This document shows positions 12,945-22,085 of a DNA stretch of 32,742 bases, piece by piece. The DNA is from a virus, in the IMG/VR virus record IMGVR_UViG_3300024256_000034, positions 1 through 32,742 of that record; one strand, 5' to 3'. The notes beneath the pieces are model-generated. The model searched no databases, was not told the DNA's origin, and worked only from the letters and a program-made list of their open reading frames with translations. How positions within the stretch are numbered: position 1 is the stretch's first letter; each line of letters opens with the position of its first letter. The position numbers were made by a program, and so were the translations under genes.

Positions 12945-13850
12945 ATGGGATTAATTACAGCACCTTCTTCGCTTGTTGATGGCTATAAACCATTAACGAC
13001 AGCTTTCAAACAAATTTATAAATCTCTTACAGCAGGCGAAGAAGATATATATATTCATACTTTAAATACGAATCAAAATATTATTAATACAACAGGAATA
13101 GCGGCAGGATATTTATCGACTCGTACTTTATGATTTAATGAAACTTTATCAAGTGCATCAGGTGGGCATTCGGACGGTTATCATTACAGATATATTTATA
13201 GTTTAGAAAAGTACAAAGAGCCTGATCACTTAATATCTTTGGATTCTGGATTAATCTCGTTGACGGCTTCTAGCAACCAATGAAGCGATAAGTGACTAAC
13301 ACATCAAATAAGTGTTTCGGGGTCATTAGAACCTTCTATAAGCGGCATCATGCATGCTACAAACTATATAACAAGTTGATCTAGTCATAGTTTTGATGGC
13401 CTTTCGACTATGGGAATGTCCGGACAGGTTTATGATTTAGATTTAAGTGCAAATATAGGCTCAGGAGCTTATATTCAACACGCACTGTCTGCCGATGGTT
13501 TTGCAGGAGCAACAGAAGCACATTGCACGGTATTTGACACAAATTCAATTAGCGGTATAGTCAAACTAGGGGCGATATATGACATAGATGATATTATAAT
13601 TTGAAGATTTAAAGTGACGGAAGACTTACAAGGTTTAGTAAATTATAGCGCGAGTGCTTGATTTGAATATAACGATGAAGTTGGAATTGGTGGTTTTGAT
13701 CTATCTTTATCAGCAGATCTAGTCACAGGCGAAAGAAGCTCAGAAATAGTTTCGATAACAAGTAGCCAGTATGCGCATTCTTTATTAGTTGCTGATGGAA
13801 CATATGGTTGAGACGTAATAGATGGTGTATATACTATAGAAATAACATAA
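12945..13850 (+). CDS. Structural protein, MGLITAPSSL type
   Basis: ATG 12945 lies three bases after the previous stop and the gene ends at TAA 13848 (301 aa). TGA is read as Trp at 13131, 13281, 13293, 13377, 13602, 13659 and 13809. The N-terminus matches that of the upstream gene. The remainder is Ser, Gly and Ala-rich with alternating hydrophobic positions (VYDLDLSANIGSGAYIQHAL, GIGGFDLSLSADLVTGE), as expected of a beta-sandwich virion protein. No enzymatic motif is visible. The role is inferred from composition and context only. Confidence 0.75.
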
Positions 13851-13861
13851 TGGAATAACAA

Positions 13862-14755
13862 ATGACTTATAATTTTATACAAAAATCAAGATTAGAAAAT
13901 TATTCTACTACTGCAAAAAGTAATATGTATTCTCCATTTATTGAATTAGAAGCTGATAAATCCGTTCAGAAAAAAATAATCAGCGGTATAGAGCTTATAA
14001 ATAACCAAACTTATGCATCCTTAACTTCTGAAAATACAATTCAATACTTTTCTTCTGCCATATCTTTATCTTTTTTGCCGTATAAAAATATGTTAGACCA
14101 TTTATTTGGCGGTTTATTAGATTTATCTTGATTAGATACGGACATTCCAGTAACTATTTTAAATATTCAAGAAATTGGTGATGGGATGAAGCATAATTCG
14201 TTAACTATCGATACTATAAGCAAAAGTCTTACGGATGCGCCTTATACAAATAAGTCTAGAAACCTGGGTTATGTTCTAGAGTCTGGTTCTCCATATGATT
14301 TTGCAGGTTATATTCTTTATAATTACGGAGTTATTGTTTTAAGCGGCGCCCCGTTTAGTATCTCAAATTCGGATTGGAATGATAGTGATAGTTATATTCA
14401 ACATTCGATAAATATAGATAATTATACTTTTAAATATGATTGCTATATTTCCGAGGAGACTAATTTGGCATCTATTAATATGTCTTATTATTCTGAAATA
14501 GATGAGGCGAATGAAACTATAACAGCCGCTCTTACTTCTTTTTGAGCAGGTTACAGCGAGTGATCAAACCTTACAATTACAGATAATGCTTCGGATTGAT
14601 TTAATATTAATGATACTTCCGATTCCAACTTATACATTACTCAGCTAGGCTTATATAATGAAAATAACGAATGTCTAGCTGTTGCTGCATTAAATAGGCC
14701 GTTTAAGCTATATGACGGAATAGATTTAACCTTTAAATTAGAATTAAATATATAA
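13862..14755 (+). CDS. Structural protein with LYITQLGLYNE C-terminal motif (paralogous array member)
   Basis: It runs from ATG 13862 to TAA 14753 (297 aa), with TGA as Trp at 14129, 14543, 14561 and 14597. The C-terminal block SNLYITQLGLYNENNECLAV, followed by AALNRPF and ending LTFKLELNI, aligns with the ends of the 255-aa and 376-aa proteins upstream. The N-terminal half is mixed, including a helical stretch (KNMLDHLFGGLLDLSWLDTD). It is the last gene of the structural run; DNA metabolism genes begin 28 bases later. Probable tail or baseplate protein, inferred from the shared block and context. Confidence 0.76.
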
Positions 14756-14758
14756 ATA
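14751..14758 (+). promoter_or_regulatory. Candidate T4-type late promoter element TATAAATA
   Basis: An exact match to the T4 late promoter core TATAAATA lies in the short gap between the structural run and the RuvC-like gene, 25 bases before ATG 14784. It overlaps the upstream stop codon. The same octamer also occurs by chance inside genes of this AT-rich genome, so position is the only real support. Confidence 0.25.
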
Positions 14759-14783
14759 TATATTTAAAAATAGAGGGGAAAAT

Positions 14784-15329
14784 ATGTCAATTGTTTTGGG
14801 TCTCGATATTTCTACATCTCATGTAGGAGTTTGTGTTTACGATAATAAAGAAAATAAAATTTTAAAAATAGATAATATATTGCTTTCTAAATTAGTAAAA
14901 GATGGCGATATCTTTAAAAAAACCGCGATTTTTAAAGAAGAAATAGAAAAAGTATTCGAGGAATTTCAAATCAATAAAACAATTATTGAAAAACCTTTAG
15001 ATGCATTTTCTATGGGCAGATCTTCGGCAGGCACTATTATTAAGTTACATAACTTTAATATTTTATGTCAGTATATTTTAAATGAAATGAACGTTAAATT
15101 TGAATCATTTGCTAGAACTACTATTCTGAAGAAAGTAACCGGTCGCGGAAGAAAGCCAAAGAAGTATACGAATATAGATACTAAAGAATGATTGGCTGTT
15201 TATTTTATTGCAGAGCAACCTGGCATCGAGTTGAAGTATTATAGCCGCGGAAAAAATGAAGGAAAACTTCACGCAGAATCTTACGATATGATTGATGCAT
15301 GAGCTTGTTGTAAATTTGTAAAGCCATAA
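14784..15329 (+). CDS. RuvC-like Holliday junction resolvase / RNase H-fold nuclease
   Basis: ATG 14784 lies behind a strong AGAGGGG ribosome binding site (14772-14778); the gene ends at TAA 15327 (181 aa). Two TGA are read as Trp (15189, and DAWACC near the end). The protein starts LGLDISTSHVGV, the first beta strand and catalytic Asp (D8) of the RuvC/RNase H fold. IIEKPL carries the second acid (E69), and ESYDMIDAW at residues 165-173 supplies the C-terminal acid (D168 or D171). The length is near that of bacterial RuvC (about 170 aa). It would resolve branched DNA during recombination-dependent replication or before packaging, where T4 uses endonuclease VII. It lies just upstream of the primase and the Mre11-Rad50 gene. 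Confidence 0.75.
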
Positions 15330-15503
15330 GTGGACAGTAAGTTTAAAAATTTTTATAGTTTGCTCATTTTTAAAAAAAATTAAGCCATTGTTATTTATAA
15401 GCTTAAAAAAAAGTTAATTATTTTAAAAATATTTATTTTAATTAAGAAAAACATGCCTATATATTATTAATTATAATATTTTAATATTATTATTTGGTCC
15501 TGT

Positions 15504-15565
15504 TTCAAAAGGGAAGCTTGCTTCCATTGTTTTAAGCGTTAGCGAAAAACAATTAATACAATGTT
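15504..15565 (+). repeat. 62-bp direct repeat, copy 1
   Basis: Identical over all 62 bases to 15619-15680. It contains a GC-rich hairpin GGAAGC-TT-GCTTCC (15512-15517 with 15520-15525), which in RNA has a CUUG tetraloop closed by G-C. A second potential stem follows, ATTGTTTT (15526-15533) with AAAACAAT (15546-15553). CATTGT (15525-15530) could instead pair with ACAATG (15558-15563), so the two pairings exclude each other. The first stem followed by ATTGTTTT also resembles an intrinsic terminator. Confidence 0.9.
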
Positions 15566-15618
15566 TAATAATAATAATAATAATTTACAATTTTAATTAT
15601 TATATTGTAATCAATAAA

Positions 15619-15680
15619 TTCAAAAGGGAAGCTTGCTTCCATTGTTTTAAGCGTTAGCGAAAAACAATTAATACAATGTT
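15619..15680 (+). repeat. 62-bp direct repeat, copy 2
   Basis: Exact copy of 15504-15565, offset by 115 bp. Hairpin arms are at 15627-15632/15635-15640 and 15641-15648/15661-15668. It ends three bases before the AAGAGG ribosome binding site and 12 bases before the primase ATG, so folding of this copy in mRNA could affect initiation of primase translation. Exact identity in an otherwise drifting AT-rich gap points to selection or recent duplication. Confidence 0.9.
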
Positions 15681-15692
15681 ATAAGAGGTAAT

Positions 15693-16610
15693 ATGTTAGA
15701 AAACATTAAAGATTTACTAGAAGACAAATTAGGTTCTTCAGATGGAAATGAAAATCAATTAAAATTTCATTGTCCTTATTGCGATCATCATAATAAAAAA
15801 TTAGAAGTAAGTATAGAAAAAAGTGTATTTCATTGCTGAATTTGTGATACTTCGGGAAGTTTGTCTAAGTTATTTAAAAAATTAGATATAAAATCCGATA
15901 TATTAAAATCGGAAAAGAGTCTAACAGAAGATCTATTAGCTCAAGCTATATCTGAGTTATCTGAAACATCAACCGATAATAAAAGTTATTCTACTATACC
16001 AAATACTTATAAACCAATTAGGTTTGCAGATAAAACAAATAACTATAAGCAAGCATATAGTTATTTATTTAAACGTAAACTTAAGTTATACGATATGATT
16101 AAGTATAATATTCATTACGATACAGAACATTACAATATTTTAATTCCGTCCTATGATTCCAAAGGTAAAGTAAATTATACTTTTGAAAGAAGTACCAATA
16201 CAAGTTTTAAAAAGAATCCAAGCGTATCAAAAAAAGATATTGTTTTTAACGAACTTTTTATAGATTGAAAAGAAGCTATAACTTTGGTAGAAGGTCCTTT
16301 CGATGCAATATCTGCTGGTAATAATAGCGTGCCTCTCCTTGGCTCCACTCTAGATGATGATTATTATTTATTTAAACAATTAATAAAACATAAACCTTGT
16401 ATATATATTGCGTTAGATTATGACGCAAGAAAGAAGCAAGAGAAAATAGCGAATTTATTATATTCATATGGATTACAAGTTTATACAATAGATCTGCCTA
16501 AAGACTTAGATATCAACGAATTAGGTATGTTTAAATTTAATAAGTATAAACAAAATGCAAAATTATATACAGAAATGACAACGTTATTAACGGCATTAGA
16601 AACCTTATAG
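15693..16610 (+). CDS. DNA primase, DnaG-type (zinc ribbon + Toprim)
   Basis: It runs from ATG 15693, behind AAGAGG, to TAG 16608 (305 aa). It synthesises RNA primers for lagging-strand replication, the role of gp61 in T4. The zinc ribbon is CPYC (C27, C30) and CWIC (C48, C51). The Trp between the last two Cys is TGA (15837), a position often Trp in CHC2-type fingers. The Toprim domain shows LVEGPFDA (E200) and ALDYDARKK (D242, D244), the metal-binding acids. Another TGA (16266) precedes the Toprim. It is shorter than bacterial DnaG (about 600 aa) and lacks a visible helicase-binding domain, as usual for phage primases. The Mre11-Rad50 gene starts nine bases downstream. Confidence 0.88.
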
Positions 16611-16618
16611 AGGGAATA

Positions 16619-19600
16619 TTGAAAAAGAAAATAGTTTTTATATCAGACCTACACATACGAAACGTTTCAAGATTTAAAGAATACGCAAAAGCCTTTACCG
16701 AAACCGTTAAAGAAATTAAAAAAATTAAACCAGATTATATCGTCAATGGCGGCGATACCTTCCACCAAAAATTAACATTATCTCCAGAAAGTGTTTATTT
16801 AGCTAGAATATTTTTTACGAATTTAGGCAAAATCTGTCCTGTTTACTCTATCGTTGGCAATCACGATTGTAATATGAATAATTTAAATCGAATGGATGCT
16901 ATATCTTCCGCACTAAAAGATATACCAAATAACATCGTCTTGAAGCATTCTGATATTTATAAAATAGATGAAGATCTAAATATCGGTTTGTGTTCTATCT
17001 TAGATAGTCCTTCTAAATGACCTTTCGATAAGTTAGATAAGACTAAAATAAATATAGCGGTATATCATGGCCCATTAATCGGAGCAGTAAATGATCAGAA
17101 TTTTAAGCTAGAAAATTCAACTTTGAAACCTTCTTTATTTAAAAATTATGATTTTGTATTTGCGGGAGACATACATTCTAATTTTGCTTACGATAAGCTA
17201 AATAAAACTCCTAGAATATGATCTATAGGTAATTTAATTCAGCAAAATTTCGGCGAATCAGATATAAAAGGCTTCTTACTTTTAGATATTAAAAGTAAAG
17301 ATGATTTTAATCTAGAATTTAAACAAATTAAAAATGATTACAATTATTTGACTATAAATTTAATAGAAGAAGATTTGGAGAATAATAAAAAAACAATCAA
17401 TAAAGAATTAAAAAAACTTCATATAACCAAGCATACAAACTTACGCATTATATTTCATACTGAAAAAATAATAAGCGAAGATCACAAAAACAATATTAAG
17501 CATTTTATAGCAGATAAATATGGAATCGATGTTGCTTTTTCTGAAAAGAGCATAGTTGTCAATAGTAATGAAGAGTTACAGGATTTAGAGAACAAAACAT
17601 TAAATTTTAATAACGTGACAGTACAAAATAAATTATTAGAAAACTACATCAAACATAAAGATGGCTATAAAAATATTTTAAATGACAAAGAAAAATTATT
17701 CAAACTAAATGAAAATATAAATGAAAGCTTAGGAAACGTTGATTCGGAACAAGATAATACAGATTGAACTATAGAAAGTCTGGCGTTTCAAAATATTTTC
17801 TGTTTTAAAGAAAACAATTTCATAGACTTTAATAATTTAAAAGGCGTCATAGGCCTCTATGGTCCGAATGCCTCGGGCAAAAGCAGTATTTTTAATATAA
17901 TAACGTTTGTAATTTTTGGTAAGACCTTAAAAAAAACAAATATGCTAAACGTATTAAATCATGATTCAAATTCTGGTTTTATTAAAATTATACTTAAAAA
18001 AGGTGAAAAAAAATATAGAATTACTAGAATATTAAATTCTAATAAAAAAGCCTCGGCAGTTAAAGCTATTGTTAATTTTGAAGACTGGCGTAATGATGAA
18101 TGAAAATCGTTAAACGAGGAAACACTTCCTCTTACAAATAAAAAAATTACAGATTTTTTTGGAGATTTAAATGAATTTTTAATGACGTCTATGAGCACAC
18201 AAGATAATTATAATATTTTTATTGATCTTGGAAACACAGATAGAAAAGAAATAATTATGAGATATTTAGGATTGGGTATCTTTAATAAATTACATGAAAA
18301 AACGACAGAACAAATCAAAGAAGTAAAAGCGGTAATAGCATCTATTGATAATTTTGAAGAAGACTTGACAGAATTAAAAATCTATAAGAGAAAGTTGAAA
18401 GATTTAAAGTTAGAAGACGCATCAAATAAAAAGCAAATTAAAAAATTAATAAAAGAGATAATAGAGCATGAATCTGATAAGCTAAAAACCAAACAAAAAA
18501 TTACTTCTATAATTATGCCAGTAGGTGGCACGGCCTCTTGTGATGATGGTATAATTCGTTTAAGTAGGCTCAAAAGCGAGATCTCTACAAAATTATCGCA
18601 AGCCGTGAATATAGCTAAAAATTTAAAGAATGAAAAAAATATAGATATTAAATTAGAACAAAAGCTGAAAGCTGATTATAAAAGATTAAACGAATCAAAA
18701 ATAAGTTTTGAGACAGAACTCAAATTACTGAAAAAAGAAGTTTTAAATAATGATAATTTAGATATAGATTGCGATGTTATTTCATGTAAATTATTAATAG
18801 ATCATAAAAAGAAAAAAGACGTCAAAGAACAGATTTTAGAAATAGAAAAGCATTTATTAGAATTACGCGCAGATATGGATAAAATAAAATCTAAGTTATT
18901 TAATATAAATGATTTACGGTCTAAAAAAGAAAATATTATTTCTTTAAAAGATTCACTTACACAAACTAAGAAAAAATTGGAAGAATTTAACGAAAACAAA
19001 AAGCTTTTAGAGAAGAATAAAGAGACGATTAAAAAGAATATTGTAATAGAAAAAGAAGTCGAATTATTAAACAATAAAATAAATACGGCGAAGATAGCTC
19101 AGAGTAGAAGCGAAACGGAAATGAGATCTAATAAAGTACTCAAAAAAGAATACGAAGCAAGAATAGAAGTCGTTGACGCAAATTTAGAAAACGTATCCAA
19201 GATGAAGAAAGAATACGAGATATTAGATACCTATAGGAATATAATCAATCCAAATGCGTTACCTAATACTTTGCTCCATAATTATTTAAATAAGTTTGAA
19301 ACAGAAGTCAATAGAATACTTAATGATTCTACGAATCTATTTATTAAAACAGAATTAATTCGTAAAAAGAATAACAAGTCAGTTGATTTGGATATTCAAT
19401 ATAAAAGCAAATCTAGCTCTAAATTTTTGCCTATCGAATTAGCCTCCGGGGCAGAGAAGTTATTTTTGTCCATAGCAATTCGAGTAGGTTTAATTAAACT
19501 AACCTCTTTGCAAAAAACAGATACATTAATTATTGATGAAGGATTCTCGTCATTACATGCTTCAAATATAAGTAAATTAGGGCCTTATTTTGATACAATT

Positions 19601-19717
19601 AAAGATAATTTTAAAAGAATAATATTAGTGACCCACATCGAACAAATTCAAGATTTACCGGATACTATCATAAATATTAAGAAAAATGATAAAGGCGAGA
19701 CACATATTAATATTTAA
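16619..19717 (+). CDS. Mre11-Rad50 (SbcD-SbcC; T4 gp47-gp46) fusion protein
   Basis: A single frame of 1032 aa runs from TTG 16619 (ribosome binding site GAGGG four bases upstream) to TAA 19715. Residues 1-300 are an Mre11/SbcD calcineurin-type nuclease: SDLH (D10, H12), GGDTFH (D46, H49), GNHD (N81-D83), YHG (H150), AGDIH (D184, H186) and IGNLIQQNFGE. A linker follows. The Rad50/SbcC ATPase then begins at about residue 384: Walker A GPNASGKSS (K421), a long coiled coil (about 560-880), signature ASGAEKLFLSIA (942-953), Walker B LIIDEGFSSL, and THIEQ. In T4 and bacteria the two subunits are separate genes. The junction codon is TGA (17765, residue 383) with no ATG, GTG or TTG start or ribosome binding site at the ATPase start, so with TGA=Trp this is one protein. 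The role is end resection for recombination-dependent replication. The hook apex lacks CxxC and shows C718-x4-C723. Confidence 0.9.
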
Positions 19718-19730
19718 GTAAAAAAATATA

Positions 19731-19738
19731 TATAAGTA
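19731..19738 (+). promoter_or_regulatory. Candidate late-type promoter element TATAAGTA
   Basis: A one-mismatch relative of the T4 late core TATAAATA, 29 bases before the bS21 start, in the 50-bp gap after the Mre11-Rad50 gene. Support is positional only; such octamers are common in this AT-rich sequence. Confidence 0.2.
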
Positions 19739-19767
19739 ATATAAAAGTTGTAATAAAGGAGCATTTA

Positions 19768-20046
19768 ATGTCAAGCAAGAGTAATAATTTTAGCGTAGAG
19801 TTAAATTCAAAAGATAGAGATCAAACGGCGGCAACGGAAAAAATGATTCGTCTCTTTAATAAAAAATATAGAGAATCTGGTTTATTATATGAATTACGAG
19901 AAAATGATTTTTATGAGAAGCCTTCTGACACAAAACGTAGAATTAAGTCAAAGAAGAAGAAGATTCAAAAAATATATAAATTAATTAGAGCCGGAAAGCT
20001 TAAGGCAAAGAATAAACGTCTGCAACAAGAAGTAATGGATTCATAA
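19768..20046 (+). CDS. rpsU: Ribosomal protein bS21 homologue
   Basis: ATG 19768 lies behind AAAGGAG (19755-19761); the gene ends at TAA 20044 (92 aa). Residues 25-70 carry the bS21 signature: a basic helix with IRLFNKKYRESGLLYELREN, then DFYEKPSDTKRRIKSKKKK, which parallels the 'F....ESG.L.E.R.R.FYEKPS..RKRK' pattern of bacterial S21. bS21 binds the 30S platform near the anti-Shine-Dalgarno region and takes part in initiation. Phage copies are known in some large phages and are thought to compete with the host protein to bias translation. The protein is longer than typical bacterial S21 (about 70 aa), with a 24-residue N-terminal extension. It sits between the recombination genes and small virion-like genes. 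The family call is strong; the effect on host ribosomes is inference. Confidence 0.85.
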   Translation: MSSKSNNFSVELNSKDRDQTAATEKMIRLFNKKYRESGLLYELRENDFYEKPSDTKRRIKSKKKKIQKIYKLIRAGKLKAKNKRLQQEVMDS

Positions 20047-20057
20047 AGGGTAATATT

Positions 20058-20372
20058 ATGATTAGAAATTTTAAAGATATAACAATAAGTAATGGCACTT
20101 ATGGAACCTCGTTAACTTTTGAGATATACGACGCAAATCAAGCCGATGAAGATTTAAGTCAATATAGTTCGGTAAAAGCTAAATTTTATACTTTGACAAA
20201 CTCGCGTACGGAAAAATTCGGCGGCGCCTGTTCCATAGATGGTAATTTAGCGATGTATACTTTTCAAAAAAACGACTTAGTAGAAAATGGTATTTATAAG
20301 ATAAAATTGGAATTGTTAAAGTCTGATTATAGAAACATTGTTGATATTGAATATAGTTTAATAGTAGAATAA
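20058..20372 (+). CDS. Small beta-sandwich protein (BppU/Ig-like), unknown role
   Basis: It runs from ATG 20058, behind AAGGG, to TAA 20370 (104 aa) with no TGA. The pattern of a short N-terminal strand, TSLTFEIYDANQADEDLSQY, VKAKFYTL, then strands ending IYKIKLELL and IEYSLIVE resembles the N-terminal Ig-like domain of baseplate upper proteins (BppU) and related small phage decoration or attachment domains. No catalytic residues are seen. Its place between bS21 and a glycosyltransferase does not define a role. The family call is tentative. Confidence 0.7.
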   Translation: MIRNFKDITISNGTYGTSLTFEIYDANQADEDLSQYSSVKAKFYTLTNSRTEKFGGACSIDGNLAMYTFQKNDLVENGIYKIKLELLKSDYRNIVDIEYSLIVE

Positions 20373-20383
20373 AAGGTTTAGAA

Positions 20384-21709
20384 ATGGATTTAAATAAGTT
20401 AACAAACTTCGAAAAAGAAAATAGAGATAATATACTTCGTATTGAAGAATTAATGGAAACAGCCGATGATAGAAAAACAATAGAAAATTTCTTTCAAAAG
20501 CAATGAGATAATTTAGACTATAAAAATGAAACTAGACCGGTAATAGTATTTTCTACGCCTTCCCAAACAGGAACTGATTGATTTAGATTGAGAGTTCCTC
20601 TTTTTAATTTATGGAAGAAACACGCCGATAAATATTATATCATCTATACAGACGATATTAATTTTAATATGTTAAAGTTTGCAGATATTGTTGTGCAACA
20701 TCGGGCTGGAGCAAAACATATTATGATTAATGATATTATAGATAATTGACCCACAGGATTTAAGAGGCCGGTTATTATTCATGATGTTGATGATAATGAG
20801 CACAACTTGCCAGATTCGCATCCTTTAAAGAAAATGTGAATCGAAACCGGAAAAGATAAAATGTCAATGGGGCAAATTGTTCGAGCAGATAAGATCACAA
20901 CTACTGGAAGAATTTTAAAGCGAGAATTTTCTAAATTAACAAATCAGAGTAAGATTGATATTTTACCGAATGCATTTAGATGGTCTGCTAAACAGTGACA
21001 AAAAGAAAATGAAGCAAAGCCTATTGAAGCTAAAAATAAAGTTACAGTAGGCTGATCGGGTTTGACATCGCATTTTCCGGACCTTATTAAAATGCTTAAA
21101 CCTTTAAAAGAAGTTAAAAAGAACCTAGAAGAAGATGCCCATTTTATCATATCTGGCATGCCAATAGTAGATAAAATCAATGTCAAAAATCCAAAAACAG
21201 GACAAATATCGCAAAAAGATTCTCCAGAAAATAAGACTTATAAATATAGGCTTCGAAAAGGTTTTGATAGTTTCCCAGGATACGAGAAAGAATTGGGCGA
21301 AGAAAATTGCACATTCCAAGACGTAAAAGGCCTAGAAAATTATGGTGAATTTTATCATCAATATGATATTAATTTAGCTTATTTGGGCGAAAAGTCCACT
21401 TTTAATAGATCTAAATCTGCTATTAAAATTATAGAAGGTTTTGCCGTAGGAGCAATTAGTATTTGAACAAATTGGGGAGGCTATGAAGATTTCTTATATA
21501 ACCTGCCCACAGATTTAAAAGAAGTCGCCGAAAAGCATATGGCCTCAAATAATGATGAAGAATTTTCTAAAAACATACTTTATTGAATACATAATGATAA
21601 AGAACGCAAGGTCTGATCGAAAAAATTTCAAGATTATGTTTTAGATGAATTTAATATTGAAAAAGTAACAGATCTTCGTGCTGAATATTTTGATAAATTA
21701 TTAAATTAG
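20384..21709 (+). CDS. Glycosyltransferase, GT-B type (GT4-like)
   Basis: ATG 20384 lies behind AAGG (20373-20376); the gene ends at TAG 21707 (441 aa). TGA is read as Trp at many sites, including GWSG (21053) and IWTNWGG. The order of motifs fits a GT-B glycosyltransferase: VIIHDVDDNEHNLP, DILPNAFRW (usual 'vlPNgid'), VGWSGLTSHFPDL (residues 222-234; usual 'IGWtGs.tH..Dl'), and YDINLAYLGEKSTFNRSKSA followed by IKIIEGFAVGA (usual 'lapL....FN..KS..K.lE..a.G'). It would move a sugar from a nucleotide sugar to an acceptor. In a phage this could be modified DNA, a virion protein, or the host surface to block superinfection. The acceptor cannot be read from the sequence. Confidence 0.8.
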
Positions 21710-21719
21710 GACATATATT

Positions 21720-22079
21720 ATGAAAATGAGAATGGCAAAAGCAGACTTTGACGAATTACTTATAGAAAGTCAATTTGAATTAGGTCTGATTACAGAAGAG
21801 AGCAGTGTGGATATGTCCCAACGGGAGCTATTAGCTTTAAAGGCCCAGGCAATTAAAGAAGGCCTTACTGATTTTTTTAAGAATTTTAAGATTTCTGACG
21901 ACCAAGTACAACTTAAAGCCGGTAATAAAGCTATTATTTCGGATGGAACGGGCACTTCATACCTTTTAAAATTTGAGGTAAACGCTTGGAATCCACCAAC
22001 TGTTGGTGTAAAAGAATTTAAACGAATTGAATTACAAGATGAAGGATCGGAAGAACAGGAAGCTCAAGAAGAGCTTTAA
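21720..22079 (+). CDS. Unknown 119-aa protein
   Basis: It runs from ATG 21720 to TAA 22077 with no TGA. The N-terminus is helical and acidic (DFDELLIESQFELGLITEES), the middle holds a beta-like segment (AIISDGTGTSYLLKFEVNAW), and the tail is rich in Glu and Gln. A nearby in-frame ATG at 21726 is an alternative start. I do not recognise it. It opens a tightly packed set (gaps or overlaps under 15 bases) leading to the terminase, so it is probably co-transcribed with it. Confidence 0.65.
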   Translation: MKMRMAKADFDELLIESQFELGLITEESSVDMSQRELLALKAQAIKEGLTDFFKNFKISDDQVQLKAGNKAIISDGTGTSYLLKFEVNAWNPPTVGVKEFKRIELQDEGSEEQEAQEEL

Positions 22080-22085
22080 ACTAAA

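Larger units (their letters stand above)
15330..15692 (+). other. 363-bp non-coding region with tandem structured repeats
   Basis: This is the longest gene-free stretch in the window. The left part (15330-15503) is almost pure A+T, with A and T tracts and an 8-bp AT hairpin (ATAATATT-TT-AATATTAT, 15473-15490). The right part holds two identical 62-bp repeats separated by 53 bp of mostly A+T. It ends in an AAGAGG ribosome binding site (15683-15688) for the primase. No tRNA cloverleaf or convincing ORF is seen. It may be a promoter plus structured 5' leader, a transcription attenuator, or an origin region; the sequence alone does not decide. Confidence 0.7.

Noticed and set aside
15330-15692. 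CRISPR array or tRNA in the long non-coding gap
   Set aside because: Only two repeats of 62 bp with one AT-rich spacer and no array geometry; no cloverleaf with a CCA-ready acceptor stem is seen.
17765-17767. TGA as a true stop separating an Mre11 gene from a Rad50 gene
   Set aside because: The ATPase would have no ATG, GTG or TTG start and no ribosome binding site at its first strand, and TGA is Trp everywhere else in the window.
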